Shown here: piece by piece, positions 26,393 to 34,712 of the stretch | How positions within the stretch are numbered: position 1 is the first letter of the stretch | Layout: each line of letters starts with the position of its first letter | Assembly: GCA_029577135.1 (NCBI GenBank) | Contig: JARQPW010000006.1 | Location: forward strand, 18,572 to 82,571 | Reading direction: 5' to 3' | Source of the DNA: Acidimicrobiales bacterium | GTDB lineage: Bacteria; Actinomycetota; Acidimicrobiia; Acidimicrobiales; MedAcidi-G1 | Length of the DNA: 64,000 nt | Position numbers and translations under genes: made by a program | The notes under the pieces: model-generated | What the model was told of the DNA's origin: nothing | What the model saw: only the letters and a program-made list of their open reading frames with translations | Database searches by the model: none

Positions 26393-28297
26393 TCAGCCGC
26401 CCAGGCGGGCGCTGAGCGCCTCCCATTCGGACATGAGGTCGGCGGCGCGGTCGCGGGCGGCGTCGTGTGCGGCGACCGCGGCGTTGACGGCCTCCTGGTC
26501 GGCGTAGAGGTCGGAGTCGGCGAGCACCGCCTGTGTGGCGAGCACTTCGGCCTCGGCCTCCTCCCAGACCTTCTCCGCATGATCGAGGCGCCGGAGGAGC
26601 GCCTGGTTCGGGTCTCTCTGACGGGAACGCTTCTTCGGCGGCTTGGATGCCAGTTCCGGCTCGGGTGCAGGCCTGGGCTTCGGGACCACCTGGACCGGGT
26701 AGAGCACCCGGTCGGGAACGCCCTCGTGGAGTACGGCACGGCCGTCCCGGACCTCGACGAGTGCGTCGGCCACCGAGCGGATCAGGTGCCGGTCGTGGGT
26801 GATGAGAACGACAGTGCCGGGGTATGCGAGGAGCGCATCTTCGAGCACGTCGCAGCTGGGGAGGTCGAGGTGGTTGGTCGGCTCGTCCAACAGCAGCAGG
26901 TTCACCGGCACGGCGAGTGCCTTGGCGAGGGCGAGGCGGGTCTGTTCACCGCCCGAGAGGTCGCCCACCAAGCGGTCGACGGTGTCGCCGCGGAACCCGA
27001 ACGACGCCAGGTAGGTGCGCAGGTTGCGGTTGCCCTGCTCGACGCCAGGAACGGTCCGTGCCTCCTCGAGCACGGTGCGACGGTCGTCGAGGACCTCGGC
27101 CTGGAGTTGGTCGAAGGTCGACAGATCGACGTTCGTGCCGATGGTGACCCGGCCGGAGAGCGGTGCCAGCCGGTCGGTCATGAGTTTGACGAGGGTGGTC
27201 TTTCCGGCGCCGTTGGGTCCGACCAGCGCGATGGTGCGTCCCCGTTCGACGGCGAACGACACGTCCGAGAGCACGACCTCGCCGTCATCGTCGTCGTAGC
27301 CGGCGGTCACGCCGTCGAACTCGGCGACGACCCGGGACGAACGCTGGGGTGCCGGGAAGCCGAAGCGGGTCCTCGGGTCGCCGGGTTGGTCGACGACGAG
27401 GCGGTCCAGCTTCTCGAGGGCCTTCACGCGGCTCTGCACCTGTCGGGCCTTGGTGGCCTTGTATCGGAAGCGCTCGATGAAGCGTTCGGTTTGGGCGACG
27501 CGGCGGGACTGCTGCGCGGCGGCGGCCCTTTGGGCGGCGAGGCGCTCCTCGCGTGCCAGCACGAACTCGGCGAAGCCGCCGATGTACTCGGTGACCCGAT
27601 TGCCGGAGAGTTCGAGAATTCGGTTGGCGACGGCGTCGATGAAGTCGCGGTCGTGGCTGACGAACAACAGGCCCTTCGGCCATGCGGCCAACTGCTGCTC
27701 GAGCCAGGCCACGGAGTCGACGTCGAGGTGGTTGGTCGGCTCGTCCATGACCAGCAGGTCGGGGGCGGAGAGCAGCAGGCGGGCCAGGGCCACCCGCATT
27801 CGCCAACCACCGGACATCTCGCCCATGGGGCGGTCGTGGTCGGCGGGGTCGAAGCCCAGCCCGGACAGGATGCGGTGGGCCTCGGCCTCGACGGCGTAGC
27901 CGCCGAGTTGCTCGAACCGGGACTGGGCGTCTCCGTAGGCGGCCAGCAGGCGTTCGGCCTCGGCGCCTGCTGTCTCGGCCAACCGGTGGCCCAGCGCCTC
28001 GATCTCGTGGGCGAGTCCTGTCACCGCCTCGGCGCCCAACATCACCTGTTGGAAGACCGTGCGGCCGGTCTCGGTGGGCAGTTCCTGGGGCAGGTACCCG
28101 ATCCGCAGGTCCTTGGGGCGGTGGACGGCGCCGCTGTCCGGCTCCTGGAGGCCCACCAGCACCTCGATCAGCGTGGTCTTGCCGGTGCCGTTGCTGCCGA
28201 CGAGGGCGATCCGACGACCCGCCCCGAGGCGGAGGGAGACCTCCTCGAAGAGGGTGCGGGGTCCGAACGAGCGGGAGAGGCCGGAGGCGGTCAGCAT
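26393..28297 (-). CDS. ABC-F family ATPase (ribosome-associated, Uup-like)
   Basis: A 634-residue protein with two ABC ATPase domains and no membrane segments. Domain 1 has Walker [10 protein letters not shown], signature MSGGWRMR and [12 protein letters not shown]; domain 2 has [17 protein letters not shown] and [12 protein letters not shown]. The linker between them ([21 protein letters not shown]) is the arm that reaches the ribosomal P site, and a C-terminal coiled coil (about 560-630) is typical of Uup. Such proteins rescue stalled ribosomes or resist ribosome-targeting drugs. It lies downstream of the fabH-like gene with a hairpin between them. Confidence 0.93.
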   Translation of the reverse strand: MLTASGLSRSFGPRTLFEEVSLRLGAGRRIALVGSNGTGKTTLIEVLVGLQEPDSGAVHRPKDLRIGYLPQELPTETGRTVFQQVMLGAEAVTGLAHEIEALGHRLAETAGAEAERLLAAYGDAQSRFEQLGGYAVEAEAHRILSGLGFDPADHDRPMGEMSGGWRMRVALARLLLSAPDLLVMDEPTNHLDVDSVAWLEQQLAAWPKGLLFVSHDRDFIDAVANRILELSGNRVTEYIGGFAEFVLAREERLAAQRAAAAQQSRRVAQTERFIERFRYKATKARQVQSRVKALEKLDRLVVDQPGDPRTRFGFPAPQRSSRVVAEFDGVTAGYDDDDGEVVLSDVSFAVERGRTIALVGPNGAGKTTLVKLMTDRLAPLSGRVTIGTNVDLSTFDQLQAEVLDDRRTVLEEARTVPGVEQGNRNLRTYLASFGFRGDTVDRLVGDLSGGEQTRLALAKALAVPVNLLLLDEPTNHLDLPSCDVLEDALLAYPGTVVLITHDRHLIRSVADALVEVRDGRAVLHEGVPDRVLYPVQVVPKPRPAPEPELASKPPKKRSRQRDPNQALLRRLDHAEKVWEEAEAEVLATQAVLADSDLYADQEAVNAAVAAHDAARDRAADLMSEWEALSARLGG

Positions 28298-28317
28298 GGG
28301 GGAAGGGCCGGGCGGGA

Positions 28318-28340
28318 CCCGGGCGCCGGTGGCGCCCGGG
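28318..28340 (-). terminator. GC-rich hairpin between the FabH-type and ABC-F genes
   Basis: A perfect 9-bp stem CCCGGGCGC/GCGCCCGGG with a 5-nt loop, starting 9 nt after the fabH-type stop on the minus strand. No U tract follows, so it may be an attenuator or processing site and not a terminator. Confidence 0.4.
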
Positions 28341-28348
28341 GGTTCGGG

Positions 28349-29284
28349 TCAGGCCTGCGGTGGGTCCCAGCGGATGACCGCTGCGGCCGACGACATGCCG
28401 GCGCCGAACCCGACGAGCAGCAGCAGGCCGCCCGGCTGGATCCGGCCGTCGTCGATGGCGTCGACCATCGCCAGTGGGATCGAGGCGGCCGAGGTGTTGC
28501 CGGTGCGGTGCAGCACCATGGCGGCCCGGTCCATGGTCAGGCCGAGCCGCTTGAAGGCGGCTTCGATGATGCGGATGTTGGCCTGGTGGGGGACGACGAG
28601 GGCGATGTCGTCGGAGGTGGCGCCGGCCCGGTCCATGGCCTTCCTGGCAGCGCTCTCCATGGCGAGGACGGCCCTGCGGAAGACCTCCTGACCGTTCATG
28701 ACGATCTTGCCACCGTGGTCGCAGTAGAGGATGTCGGCTGCCGAGCCGTCGGACATGAGGTCCCATCCCAGCAGCGTGGGTTCGTCGGCGCTGCGCTCGA
28801 TGACGACGGCGCCGGCGCCGTCGCCGAACAGCACGCACGTGCCTCGGTCCTCCCAGTCGATGATCGGCGAGAGGGCGTCGGAGCCGATCAGCAACACGCG
28901 GTCGAGACCGCCGTCTACGTACTGCATGGCGGTGACGAGGCCGTAGACGAATCCCGAGCAGGCGGCGTTCATGTCGATGGCTCCGCAGGTCAGGCCCAGG
29001 TTGTGCTGGACGACCGAGGCGCTGGCAGGGAACTGCTGGTCGGAGGAGCACGTGGCCAGCAGCAACAGGTCGATGTCCTCGGCGGCGACGCCGGCCATCT
29101 CCATGGCGGACCTGCCGGCCTCGGTGGACATCCCGGTGACGGTTCCGTCGACGTGGCGGGCGCTGATGCCGGTGCGTTCGCGGATCCACTCGTCGGAGGT
29201 GTCGACGAGCCTGGCCAGTTCTTCGTTGGTGAGCACCTTCTCGGGGAGGTGGATGGCCCACCCGGTGATGCGGCCGTGCGGCAT
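28349..29284 (-). CDS. fabH: Beta-ketoacyl-ACP synthase III (FabH-type)
   Basis: A 311-residue thiolase-fold condensing enzyme. The triad Cys109 (NAACSGF), His233 (VVPHQANIRII) and Asn263 (HRTGNTSAAS) is complete. TSDEWIRERTGISARH near residues 29-44 is the FabH start block. It condenses an acyl-CoA primer with malonyl-ACP to begin fatty acid synthesis, or a similar first condensation in a secondary pathway. No other fab genes are adjacent, so it could serve a special lipid. The ATG at 29284 is used; the frame extends 50 codons upstream without similarity. Confidence 0.92.
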   Translation of the reverse strand: MPHGRITGWAIHLPEKVLTNEELARLVDTSDEWIRERTGISARHVDGTVTGMSTEAGRSAMEMAGVAAEDIDLLLLATCSSDQQFPASASVVQHNLGLTCGAIDMNAACSGFVYGLVTAMQYVDGGLDRVLLIGSDALSPIIDWEDRGTCVLFGDGAGAVVIERSADEPTLLGWDLMSDGSAADILYCDHGGKIVMNGQEVFRRAVLAMESAARKAMDRAGATSDDIALVVPHQANIRIIEAAFKRLGLTMDRAAMVLHRTGNTSAASIPLAMVDAIDDGRIQPGGLLLLVGFGAGMSSAAAVIRWDPPQA

Positions 29285-29370
29285 GTGGAGGTACTCCGTG
29301 GTCGAGCGTGCCGATCGGGGGATCGGCCCTGCGACACGGTACCGGACGGGAGTGCATGCCGGGCCGGGGC

Positions 29371-29376
29371 TAGGGT
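29371..29376 (+). promoter_or_regulatory. -10 box TAGGGT, 9 nt before start at 29386
   Basis: TAGGGT followed by 9 nt and the ATG of the phosphatase gene. Confidence 0.5.
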
Positions 29377-29385
29377 CGGCTGGAC

Positions 29386-30138
29386 ATGGCTCCGGAACCG
29401 CTCGACGACCACGCGGTAGCGGGGCTGCTCGCACGGGAGGCCGGCGACCTGCTGCTCGACCTGCGGGGCCGGTCCCTGGCCGAGGGGATGTCGGGTTGGC
29501 GACTCCAGTCGCTGGGCGACCAGGCAGCCCACGACCACCTGGTCGGCCGCCTCGCCGAGTTGCGGCCCGACGACGCCGTGCTCTCCGAGGAGGGCGCCGA
29601 CGACCGCGGGCGCCTGACCGCCGAGCGGATCTGGATCATCGACCCGTTGGACGGCACGCAGGACTACCCGCGGATCGGCAGCGCCGAGTGGGCCGTGCAC
29701 GTGGCGCTGGTGATCGACGGCCGGCCGGTGGCGGGGGCGGTTTCGGTGCCGGCGAACGGGGGCCTCTACGGGACGCTCCAGAGCCCGTTGCCGACGCCGG
29801 CCCGCCGTGGGCGGCCCATCGTGGTGACGAGTCGGTCGCAGTGGGGCCACGCCGAAGGCGTGGCGGCGGCCCTCGGCGGGGAGGTCCATGCCTTCGGTTC
29901 GGCGGGGGCCAAGGCCATGGCGGTGGTGTCGGGCGCCGCCGACGTCTACGTGCATCCGAGCGGTCTCTACGAGTGGGATGTCTGTGCACCGGCGGCCGTG
30001 GCGGCCGCAGCCGGCCTCGACGTGACCGGTGTCGACGGTTCGGAACTGGTCTTCAACAAGGCCCGTCCGGTGGTGCCCGGCCTGCTCATCAGCCGTCCCG
30101 AGTACACGGAGCGGGCAAGGGCGGCCCTGCGCTGGTAG
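29386..30138 (+). CDS. Inositol-monophosphatase/CysQ-type phosphatase
   Basis: A 250-residue lithium-sensitive phosphatase family member. Metal ligands are visible in LSEEGADD (Glu) and WIIDPLDGTQDY (Asp-x-x-Asp), and YEWDVCAPAAV supplies the C-terminal Asp. SGAADVYVHPSGLYEWD is closest to the 3'(2'),5'-bisphosphate nucleotidase (CysQ) branch, which recycles PAP from sulfate assimilation. Histidinol-phosphatase or inositol-phosphatase activity cannot be excluded. It converges on coaE. Confidence 0.85.
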   Translation: MAPEPLDDHAVAGLLAREAGDLLLDLRGRSLAEGMSGWRLQSLGDQAAHDHLVGRLAELRPDDAVLSEEGADDRGRLTAERIWIIDPLDGTQDYPRIGSAEWAVHVALVIDGRPVAGAVSVPANGGLYGTLQSPLPTPARRGRPIVVTSRSQWGHAEGVAAALGGEVHAFGSAGAKAMAVVSGAADVYVHPSGLYEWDVCAPAAVAAAAGLDVTGVDGSELVFNKARPVVPGLLISRPEYTERARAALRW

Positions 30139-30150
30139 GGGGGCGGAGGC

Positions 30151-30759
30151 TCAGGCCCCACCGGTCAACGTCGCCCAGAGGGTGCCGACCTGGTGTTGCA
30201 GGGCGGCGATGTCGCCGTCGTTGACGAGCACGTGGTCGGCGATGGTGCGGCGCTCGTCGTCGGTGGCCTGTGACGCCATACGGGCGCGGGCGTCGTCGGC
30301 GGACATTCCCCGTTCGAGGAGGCGGGCCAGGCGCACCGCTGGATCGGCCTCGACCACGATCACCCGGGTGTAGCCACTGCCGTCGGGGAGTCGGCCGAGT
30401 TGGCTCTCGGCCAGCACGGCCATGTCGAGGACCACGACCGGCGGAGGGTCGGTGACCAGAGACTCCAAGTACCGAGCCAGCTCGGCGTTGATGGCCGGGT
30501 GGCTGATGGCCTCGAGGTCGGGCAGGCGCCCGTCGCCGCCGAAGACGGTCGTAGCGAGCGCAGCGCGGTCGATCGAACCGTCGTCGGCCAGCACCCCGTC
30601 GCCGAAGGAGTCCCGAACCCGGTCCCGCACGTCGTCGTGGGCCAGCACCTCGCGGCCGATGGCGTCGACGTCGATGACGTGGGCACCCCGTTCGGCGAGC
30701 AGGGACGCCACGGTCGACTTGCCCGCCCCGATGCCGCCGCAGAGTCCGATGACCAACAC
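30151..30759 (-). CDS. coaE: Dephospho-CoA kinase
   Basis: A 202-residue kinase for the last step of coenzyme A synthesis. The P-loop GLCGGIGAGKST is at residues 5-16, followed by VIDVDAIGREVLA and the lid/CoA-binding segment ISHPAINAELARY, as in CoaE. GTG 30759 is used; ATG 30789 would add ten residues. In many actinobacteria CoaE carries a C-terminal UPF0157 domain; here it is absent. It is divergent from the B12 transport operon; the shared 255-nt region holds the riboswitch. Confidence 0.92.
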   Translation of the reverse strand: MLVIGLCGGIGAGKSTVASLLAERGAHVIDVDAIGREVLAHDDVRDRVRDSFGDGVLADDGSIDRAALATTVFGGDGRLPDLEAISHPAINAELARYLESLVTDPPPVVVLDMAVLAESQLGRLPDGSGYTRVIVVEADPAVRLARLLERGMSADDARARMASQATDDERRTIADHVLVNDGDIAALQHQVGTLWATLTGGA

Positions 30760-30809
30760 GGTCTCAGGTTGTCGCAGCGGACGGTGCATCACAACACGGG
30801 CGGACAACA

Positions 30810-30935
30810 CCAGCGATAGCGTGACGCCGCCCTGCAGTACGGCGAAGCCGGTGAGATTCCGGCGCTGTCCCGCAACTGTGTGCCCGGGTTCCCGTTGGGG
30901 AGCGTGGGCGAGCCAGGTCGATCGGCCGCAGGGTT
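30810..30935 (+). promoter_or_regulatory. Cobalamin (adenosylcobalamin) riboswitch aptamer
   Basis: The conserved cobalamin core is recognisable: GCCGGTGAGATTCCGGC (30847-30863) followed by GCTGTCCCGCAACTGTG, and GCGAGCCAGGTCG (about 30908-30920) closing the core. This order and spacing match the B12-riboswitch family. It lies in the leader of the btuF-btuC-btuD operon, whose products import B12, so repression by adenosylcobalamin is expected. Exact ends of the outer stem are approximate. Confidence 0.9.
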
Positions 30936-30967
30936 CGACAACAGCTCTCGAGGAAGAGCGGTCGTCG

Positions 30968-31010
30968 GACAGGGCTTCCTGTCTGCGCCCGTGTCTCGAC
31001 AGACAGGAGA
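30968..31010 (+). promoter_or_regulatory. Riboswitch expression platform: alternative hairpins covering the btuF ribosome binding site
   Basis: The segment TCCTGTCTG (30977-30985) can pair perfectly with CAGACAGGA (31000-31008), which contains part of the AGGAGA ribosome binding site (31005-31010) of btuF. The same segment can instead pair upstream: GACAGG (30968-30973), loop GCTT, CCTGTC (30978-30983). The two folds exclude each other, the expected design of a translational on/off switch. A further GCTCT/AGAGC hairpin lies at 30944-30959. Confidence 0.7.
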
Positions 31011-31014
31011 ACCC

Positions 31015-31974
31015 ATGAGGATCCGCATTCCCCGCACACCCCACCGACTCGGCCGCATCGCAGTCGTGCTGCTCATCCTTGCCGCCGCCGGTTGCGGTGG
31101 AGACGACGGCTCTGCGACCGGTCCGGTCAGTGGCGAGACCGCGACGACCACGGCTGCACCCACGACGACCACAGCAGCACCCACGACGACCTCGACGGAG
31201 GTGCCGGCTCCGGCCCTTCCCGAGTCGATCGTGTCGTTGTCGGCGACGGCGACGGAGATCCTGTTCGCCATCGGTGCCGGCGGCCAGGTGGTGGCGGTGG
31301 ACGACCAGTCGACGTATCCGGTGGAGGCACCCATGTCGGCGTTGTCGGGCTTCACGCCGAACGTGGAGTCGATCGCCGGCTATGACCCGGACCTGGTGGT
31401 CATCTCGTACGACCCGGGCGACCTGGTGGTGGGCCTCGAGGCGTTGGGCATCGACGTGCTGATGCAGGGCGCCGCCAACGCCATCGACGACACGTATGCG
31501 CAGATCGCCGAGTTGGGTGGCCTGACGGGCCATGTCGACGAGGCGGCGGCGCTCAACACGGCGATCGTCGCCGAGCTCGAAGCCCTCGCCGAAGGACAGC
31601 CGGGCGCCGGCATGACGTACTTCCACGAGATCGACTCGACGCTGTATTCTGCGACCTCGTCGACGTTCCTGGGGCGGCTCTACGCCCTGTTGGGGCTCGA
31701 GAACATCGCCGACCCGACGGACGAGGACGGCTGGGGGTATCCGCAGTTGTCGCCGGAGTACGTGATCGACGTCGATCCGGACCTGATCTTCCTGGCGGAC
31801 GCCGAGTGGGGCGTGTCGGCCGAGACCGTCGCCGCCCGACCGGGTTGGGACACCATGTCGGCCGTGCAGGAGGGCAACGTGTTCCCGCTGGACGAGACCG
31901 CCGGCCGCTGGGGGCCGCGCATCGTCGACTTCCTCATCACGGTCAGGGCCGCGGTCGAGGAAGCGTCGGGTTGA
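31015..31974 (+). CDS. btuF: Cobalamin ABC transporter, substrate-binding lipoprotein (BtuF-like)
   Basis: A 319-residue lipoprotein with signal ending LAAAGC (Cys27), a Thr/Ala/Pro linker (about 40-65), and a class III (BtuF/FhuD) periplasmic-binding fold: PESIVSLSATATEILFAIGAGGQVVAVDD, PNVESIAGYDPDLVVIS, and a C-terminal GRWGPRIVDFLITV. It captures cobalamin (or cobinamide) for BtuCD. ATG 31015 is preceded by AGGAGA, part of which can be sequestered by the upstream hairpin. The B12 assignment rests on the riboswitch; haem or siderophore binding proteins share the fold. Confidence 0.9.
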   Translation: MRIRIPRTPHRLGRIAVVLLILAAAGCGGDDGSATGPVSGETATTTAAPTTTTAAPTTTSTEVPAPALPESIVSLSATATEILFAIGAGGQVVAVDDQSTYPVEAPMSALSGFTPNVESIAGYDPDLVVISYDPGDLVVGLEALGIDVLMQGAANAIDDTYAQIAELGGLTGHVDEAAALNTAIVAELEALAEGQPGAGMTYFHEIDSTLYSATSSTFLGRLYALLGLENIADPTDEDGWGYPQLSPEYVIDVDPDLIFLADAEWGVSAETVAARPGWDTMSAVQEGNVFPLDETAGRWGPRIVDFLITVRAAVEEASG

Positions 31975-31984
31975 TCCTTCGCCG

Positions 31985-33055
31985 ATGACCACCACGGATC
32001 GGACCCCGGAGGCAGGCCGGCTCAAGCCGGCGGGGCTCCGACCGTGGTGGGTGGCGACCGGCGTCCTCGCCGTTCTCGCCGCGGGCATCGCCGGACTGGT
32101 GCTCGGCCCGGCCCCGCTCGGTACGTGGGACGTGCTCGTCGAGTTGGCCGACCGGCTGCCGTTCATCGACACGGAGTCGGGCCTGGGGGAGCGCCAACAG
32201 TCGATCGTCTGGGAGATCCGGCTGCCTCGGGTCGTGCTGGGCCTGCTGGTCGGGGCCATGCTCGCCACGGCCGGCGGCGCCTACCAGGGCGTGTTCCGCA
32301 ACCCGTTGGCCGACCCGTACCTGCTGGGCGTGGCCGCCGGCGCCGGCTTCGGCGCCACCGTGGCCATCGTGTCAGGACTCGGGGACGGGATCGGCATCAT
32401 CGACCCGATCCCGATGATGGCCTTCGCCGGGGCCCTGGTGGCCGTCGTGCTGACCTACCTCATCGGCGCCACCGGCGGCCGCCTCGACCCGGTGACCAGC
32501 CTCGTGCTGGCAGGCGTGGCGGTGGCCAGCTTCTTCACCGCCATCCAGACGTTCGTGCAGCAGCGCCACTCGGAGACGATCCGGCAAGTCTATTTCTTCG
32601 TGCTCGGACAGCTCCGCACGGCCAGCTGGGACGAGGTGACGCTGCTGGCCCCGTACACGGGCGTGTGCCTCGTCGTGATCCTCGCCGTGCGGCGTCGCAT
32701 GGACGCCCTCGGCGTGGGCGACGAGGAGGCCGGCGCCCTGGGCCTCGACGTGCGCCGGGTTCGCCTCGTGACCGTGGTGGCCGCATCGCTCGGCACCGCC
32801 GCAGCGGTGTCGGTGTCGGGCCTGATCGGCTTCGTCGGGATCATCGTCCCGCACACCATCCGGCTGCTGTTCGGCTCCAGCTATCGGGTGATCCTGCCGC
32901 TGACGGTGTTGTTCGGCGGGGCGTTCCTCGTCGCCGCCGACCTGGTGGCCCGCCTCGCCCTCGAGCCGGCGGAGATGCCGATCGGCGTGGTGACGGCCTT
33001 CCTCGGCGCCCCGTTCTTCGTGCTGATCCTGCGCACCGCACGGAGGTCCCGGTGA
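31985..33055 (+). CDS. btuC: Cobalamin ABC transporter permease (BtuC/FecCD family)
   Basis: A 356-residue FecCD-type permease with about ten membrane segments; IRLPRVVLGLLVGAMLATAGGAYQGVFRNPLADPYLLG is the family start, and ALGLDVRRVRL is the cytoplasmic coupling helix. It starts 11 nt after btuF and ends in a GTGA overlap with the ATPase gene, so the three are translationally linked. It forms the B12 channel with BtuD. Confidence 0.93.
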   Translation: MTTTDRTPEAGRLKPAGLRPWWVATGVLAVLAAGIAGLVLGPAPLGTWDVLVELADRLPFIDTESGLGERQQSIVWEIRLPRVVLGLLVGAMLATAGGAYQGVFRNPLADPYLLGVAAGAGFGATVAIVSGLGDGIGIIDPIPMMAFAGALVAVVLTYLIGATGGRLDPVTSLVLAGVAVASFFTAIQTFVQQRHSETIRQVYFFVLGQLRTASWDEVTLLAPYTGVCLVVILAVRRRMDALGVGDEEAGALGLDVRRVRLVTVVAASLGTAAAVSVSGLIGFVGIIVPHTIRLLFGSSYRVILPLTVLFGGAFLVAADLVARLALEPAEMPIGVVTAFLGAPFFVLILRTARRSR

Positions 33056-33840
33056 CCGCCATCGCCTGCCGGGACGTGGTCGTGGCCTTCGACGGGGTGG
33101 AGGTGCTCCGTGGCGTCGACCTGTGGGTGCCACCGGGCGGTTGGGTGACCGTCGTCGGCCCGAATGGCGCCGGCAAGAGCACCCTGCTGCGTGCCGTGGG
33201 CGGCATCGTCGACGCCACCGGCAGCATCGACCTCGGCGGTCGGTCGGTTGCCGGGATGGCCCGTCGCGAACTGGCCCGACTGGTGGCGCTGGTGCCCCAG
33301 GAGCCGGTCATCCCACCGGGGATGCGGGTCGTCGACTACGTCCTGCTCGGCCGCACCGCACACCTGGGGTTCTTCGAGGCCGAGGGCGACGCCGACCTGG
33401 ACGTGGCCGTGAAGGCACTTGTCGACCTCGACGCCGGTCCGCTCGCCGACCGCACCGTCGACACGCTCTCGGGTGGTGAGCGCCAGCGGATCGTGATCGC
33501 CCGCGCCCTGGCCCAGGAGTCCCCGGTGCTGCTGCTCGACGAACCCACGACTGCCCTCGACGTGGGCCACCAGCAGGAGGTGCTCGACCTGGTCGACCGA
33601 CTCCGTGCCGAACGCAACCTGACCGTGCTGGCCACGATGCACGACCTCACCCTGGCCGGCCAGTACGCGGACTGGCTGGTGATGCTCGATGCGGGCAAGG
33701 TCGCCGTCGCCGGATCGGCCGACGAGGTGCTCACCGAGGAGTCGGTCGCCCGTCACTACGGCGCCCGTGTGCGGGTGGTGCCCGACGAGGCCGGCCCGAT
33801 CGTCGTGCCCGTGCGCCGGGCTGGTAGTGAAGGGGCATGA
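33052..33840 (+). CDS. btuD: Cobalamin ABC transporter ATP-binding protein (BtuD-like)
   Basis: A 262-residue ABC ATPase. Walker A GPNGAGKST is near residue 38-46, the Q-loop LVPQEP follows, and signature LSGGERQR and Walker B LLLDEPTTALD are complete, with MHDLTLAGQYAD as the H-loop. Its GTG overlaps the btuC stop by 4 nt, and its own TGA overlaps the ATG of the haloalkane dehalogenase. It drives B12 import. Confidence 0.93.
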   Translation: MTAIACRDVVVAFDGVEVLRGVDLWVPPGGWVTVVGPNGAGKSTLLRAVGGIVDATGSIDLGGRSVAGMARRELARLVALVPQEPVIPPGMRVVDYVLLGRTAHLGFFEAEGDADLDVAVKALVDLDAGPLADRTVDTLSGGERQRIVIARALAQESPVLLLDEPTTALDVGHQQEVLDLVDRLRAERNLTVLATMHDLTLAGQYADWLVMLDAGKVAVAGSADEVLTEESVARHYGARVRVVPDEAGPIVVPVRRAGSEGA

Positions 33841-34706
33841 GCGAAACCGCCAAACAGTTCAGTGAGGTCCGTGGCCGGCGCATGGCCCATGTCGAGGTGG
33901 GGGAAGGCGATCCGATCGTCTTCCTGCACGGCAACCCGACGTCGTCGTACCTGTGGCGCAACGTCATCCCCCACGTGGGCAGCGCCGGGCGGTGCATCGC
34001 CCCCGACCTGATCGGCCAGGGCGACTCCGACAAACTCGACGACTCCGGTCCCGGCTCGTACCGCTACGTCGAGCACCGGGAGTACCTGTTCGAGTTTCTC
34101 GAGCAGTTGGGGGTCGACGAGAACGTGACGCTCGTGGTCCACGACTGGGGCTCGGCGCTCGGATTCGACTGGGCCCGGCAGCACCCCGACGCCGTGAAGG
34201 GCATCTGCTACATGGAGGCCATCGTCCAACCCATCGCCTCGTGGGACGAGTGGCCCGAGAATGCCCGGGGCATCTTCCAGGGCTTCCGCTCCGAGGCCGG
34301 TGAGGGGCTGGTGCTCGAGAAGAACTTCTTCGTCGAGGGCGTGCTGCCCAGCGCCATCGTCCGCAACCTCACCGCTGAGGAGCACGATGAGTACCGGCGC
34401 CCCTTCGTCGAGCCGGGCGAGTCCCGGCGTCCGACCCTGACGTGGCCCCGCGAGATCCCGATCGAAGGCGAGCCCGCCGACGTGGCGGCGATCGTCGCCG
34501 ACTACGCAGAGTTCCTGGCCGGATCACCGATCCCGAAGCTGTTCGTGAACGCCGACCCGGGAGCAATCCTCACCGGCGCCCAGAGGGAGTTCTGCCGCAC
34601 GTGGCCGAACCAGGTCGAGGTCACCGTGGCAGGCACCCACTTCGTCCAGGAGGACAGCCCCGACGAGATCGGCGCCGCCCTGGCCGACTGGTACGCCGGG
34701 CTCTGA
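33837..34706 (+). CDS. Haloalkane dehalogenase (HLD-II type)
   Basis: A 289-residue alpha/beta hydrolase with every catalytic residue of the HLD-II (DhaA/LinB) group: nucleophile Asp103 in VHDWG, halide-binding Trp104 next to it and Asn33 in HGNPTSSYLWRN, acid Glu127 in CYMEAIVQP and His268 in GTHFVQEDSP. It releases halide from haloalkanes without cofactor. Its ATG is inside the last codons of btuD (ATGA overlap), so it is expected to be co-expressed with B12 import and to respond to the riboswitch, a surprising pairing. The natural substrate may be a marine or soil organohalide. Confidence 0.92.
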   Translation: MSETAKQFSEVRGRRMAHVEVGEGDPIVFLHGNPTSSYLWRNVIPHVGSAGRCIAPDLIGQGDSDKLDDSGPGSYRYVEHREYLFEFLEQLGVDENVTLVVHDWGSALGFDWARQHPDAVKGICYMEAIVQPIASWDEWPENARGIFQGFRSEAGEGLVLEKNFFVEGVLPSAIVRNLTAEEHDEYRRPFVEPGESRRPTLTWPREIPIEGEPADVAAIVADYAEFLAGSPIPKLFVNADPGAILTGAQREFCRTWPNQVEVTVAGTHFVQEDSPDEIGAALADWYAGL

Positions 34707-34712
34707 ATCCGC

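Noticed and set aside
26141..29419. A 1092-codon open frame on the plus strand
   Set aside because: It runs antisense through surE, the ABC-F ATPase and the fabH-type gene, whose proteins carry full catalytic motifs. Long antisense frames are common at this GC content, and the translation has no recognisable domain.
30880..31014. An N-terminal extension of btuF starting at 30880
   Set aside because: It would lie inside the riboswitch and precede a clear lipoprotein signal; ATG 31015 has the ribosome binding site.
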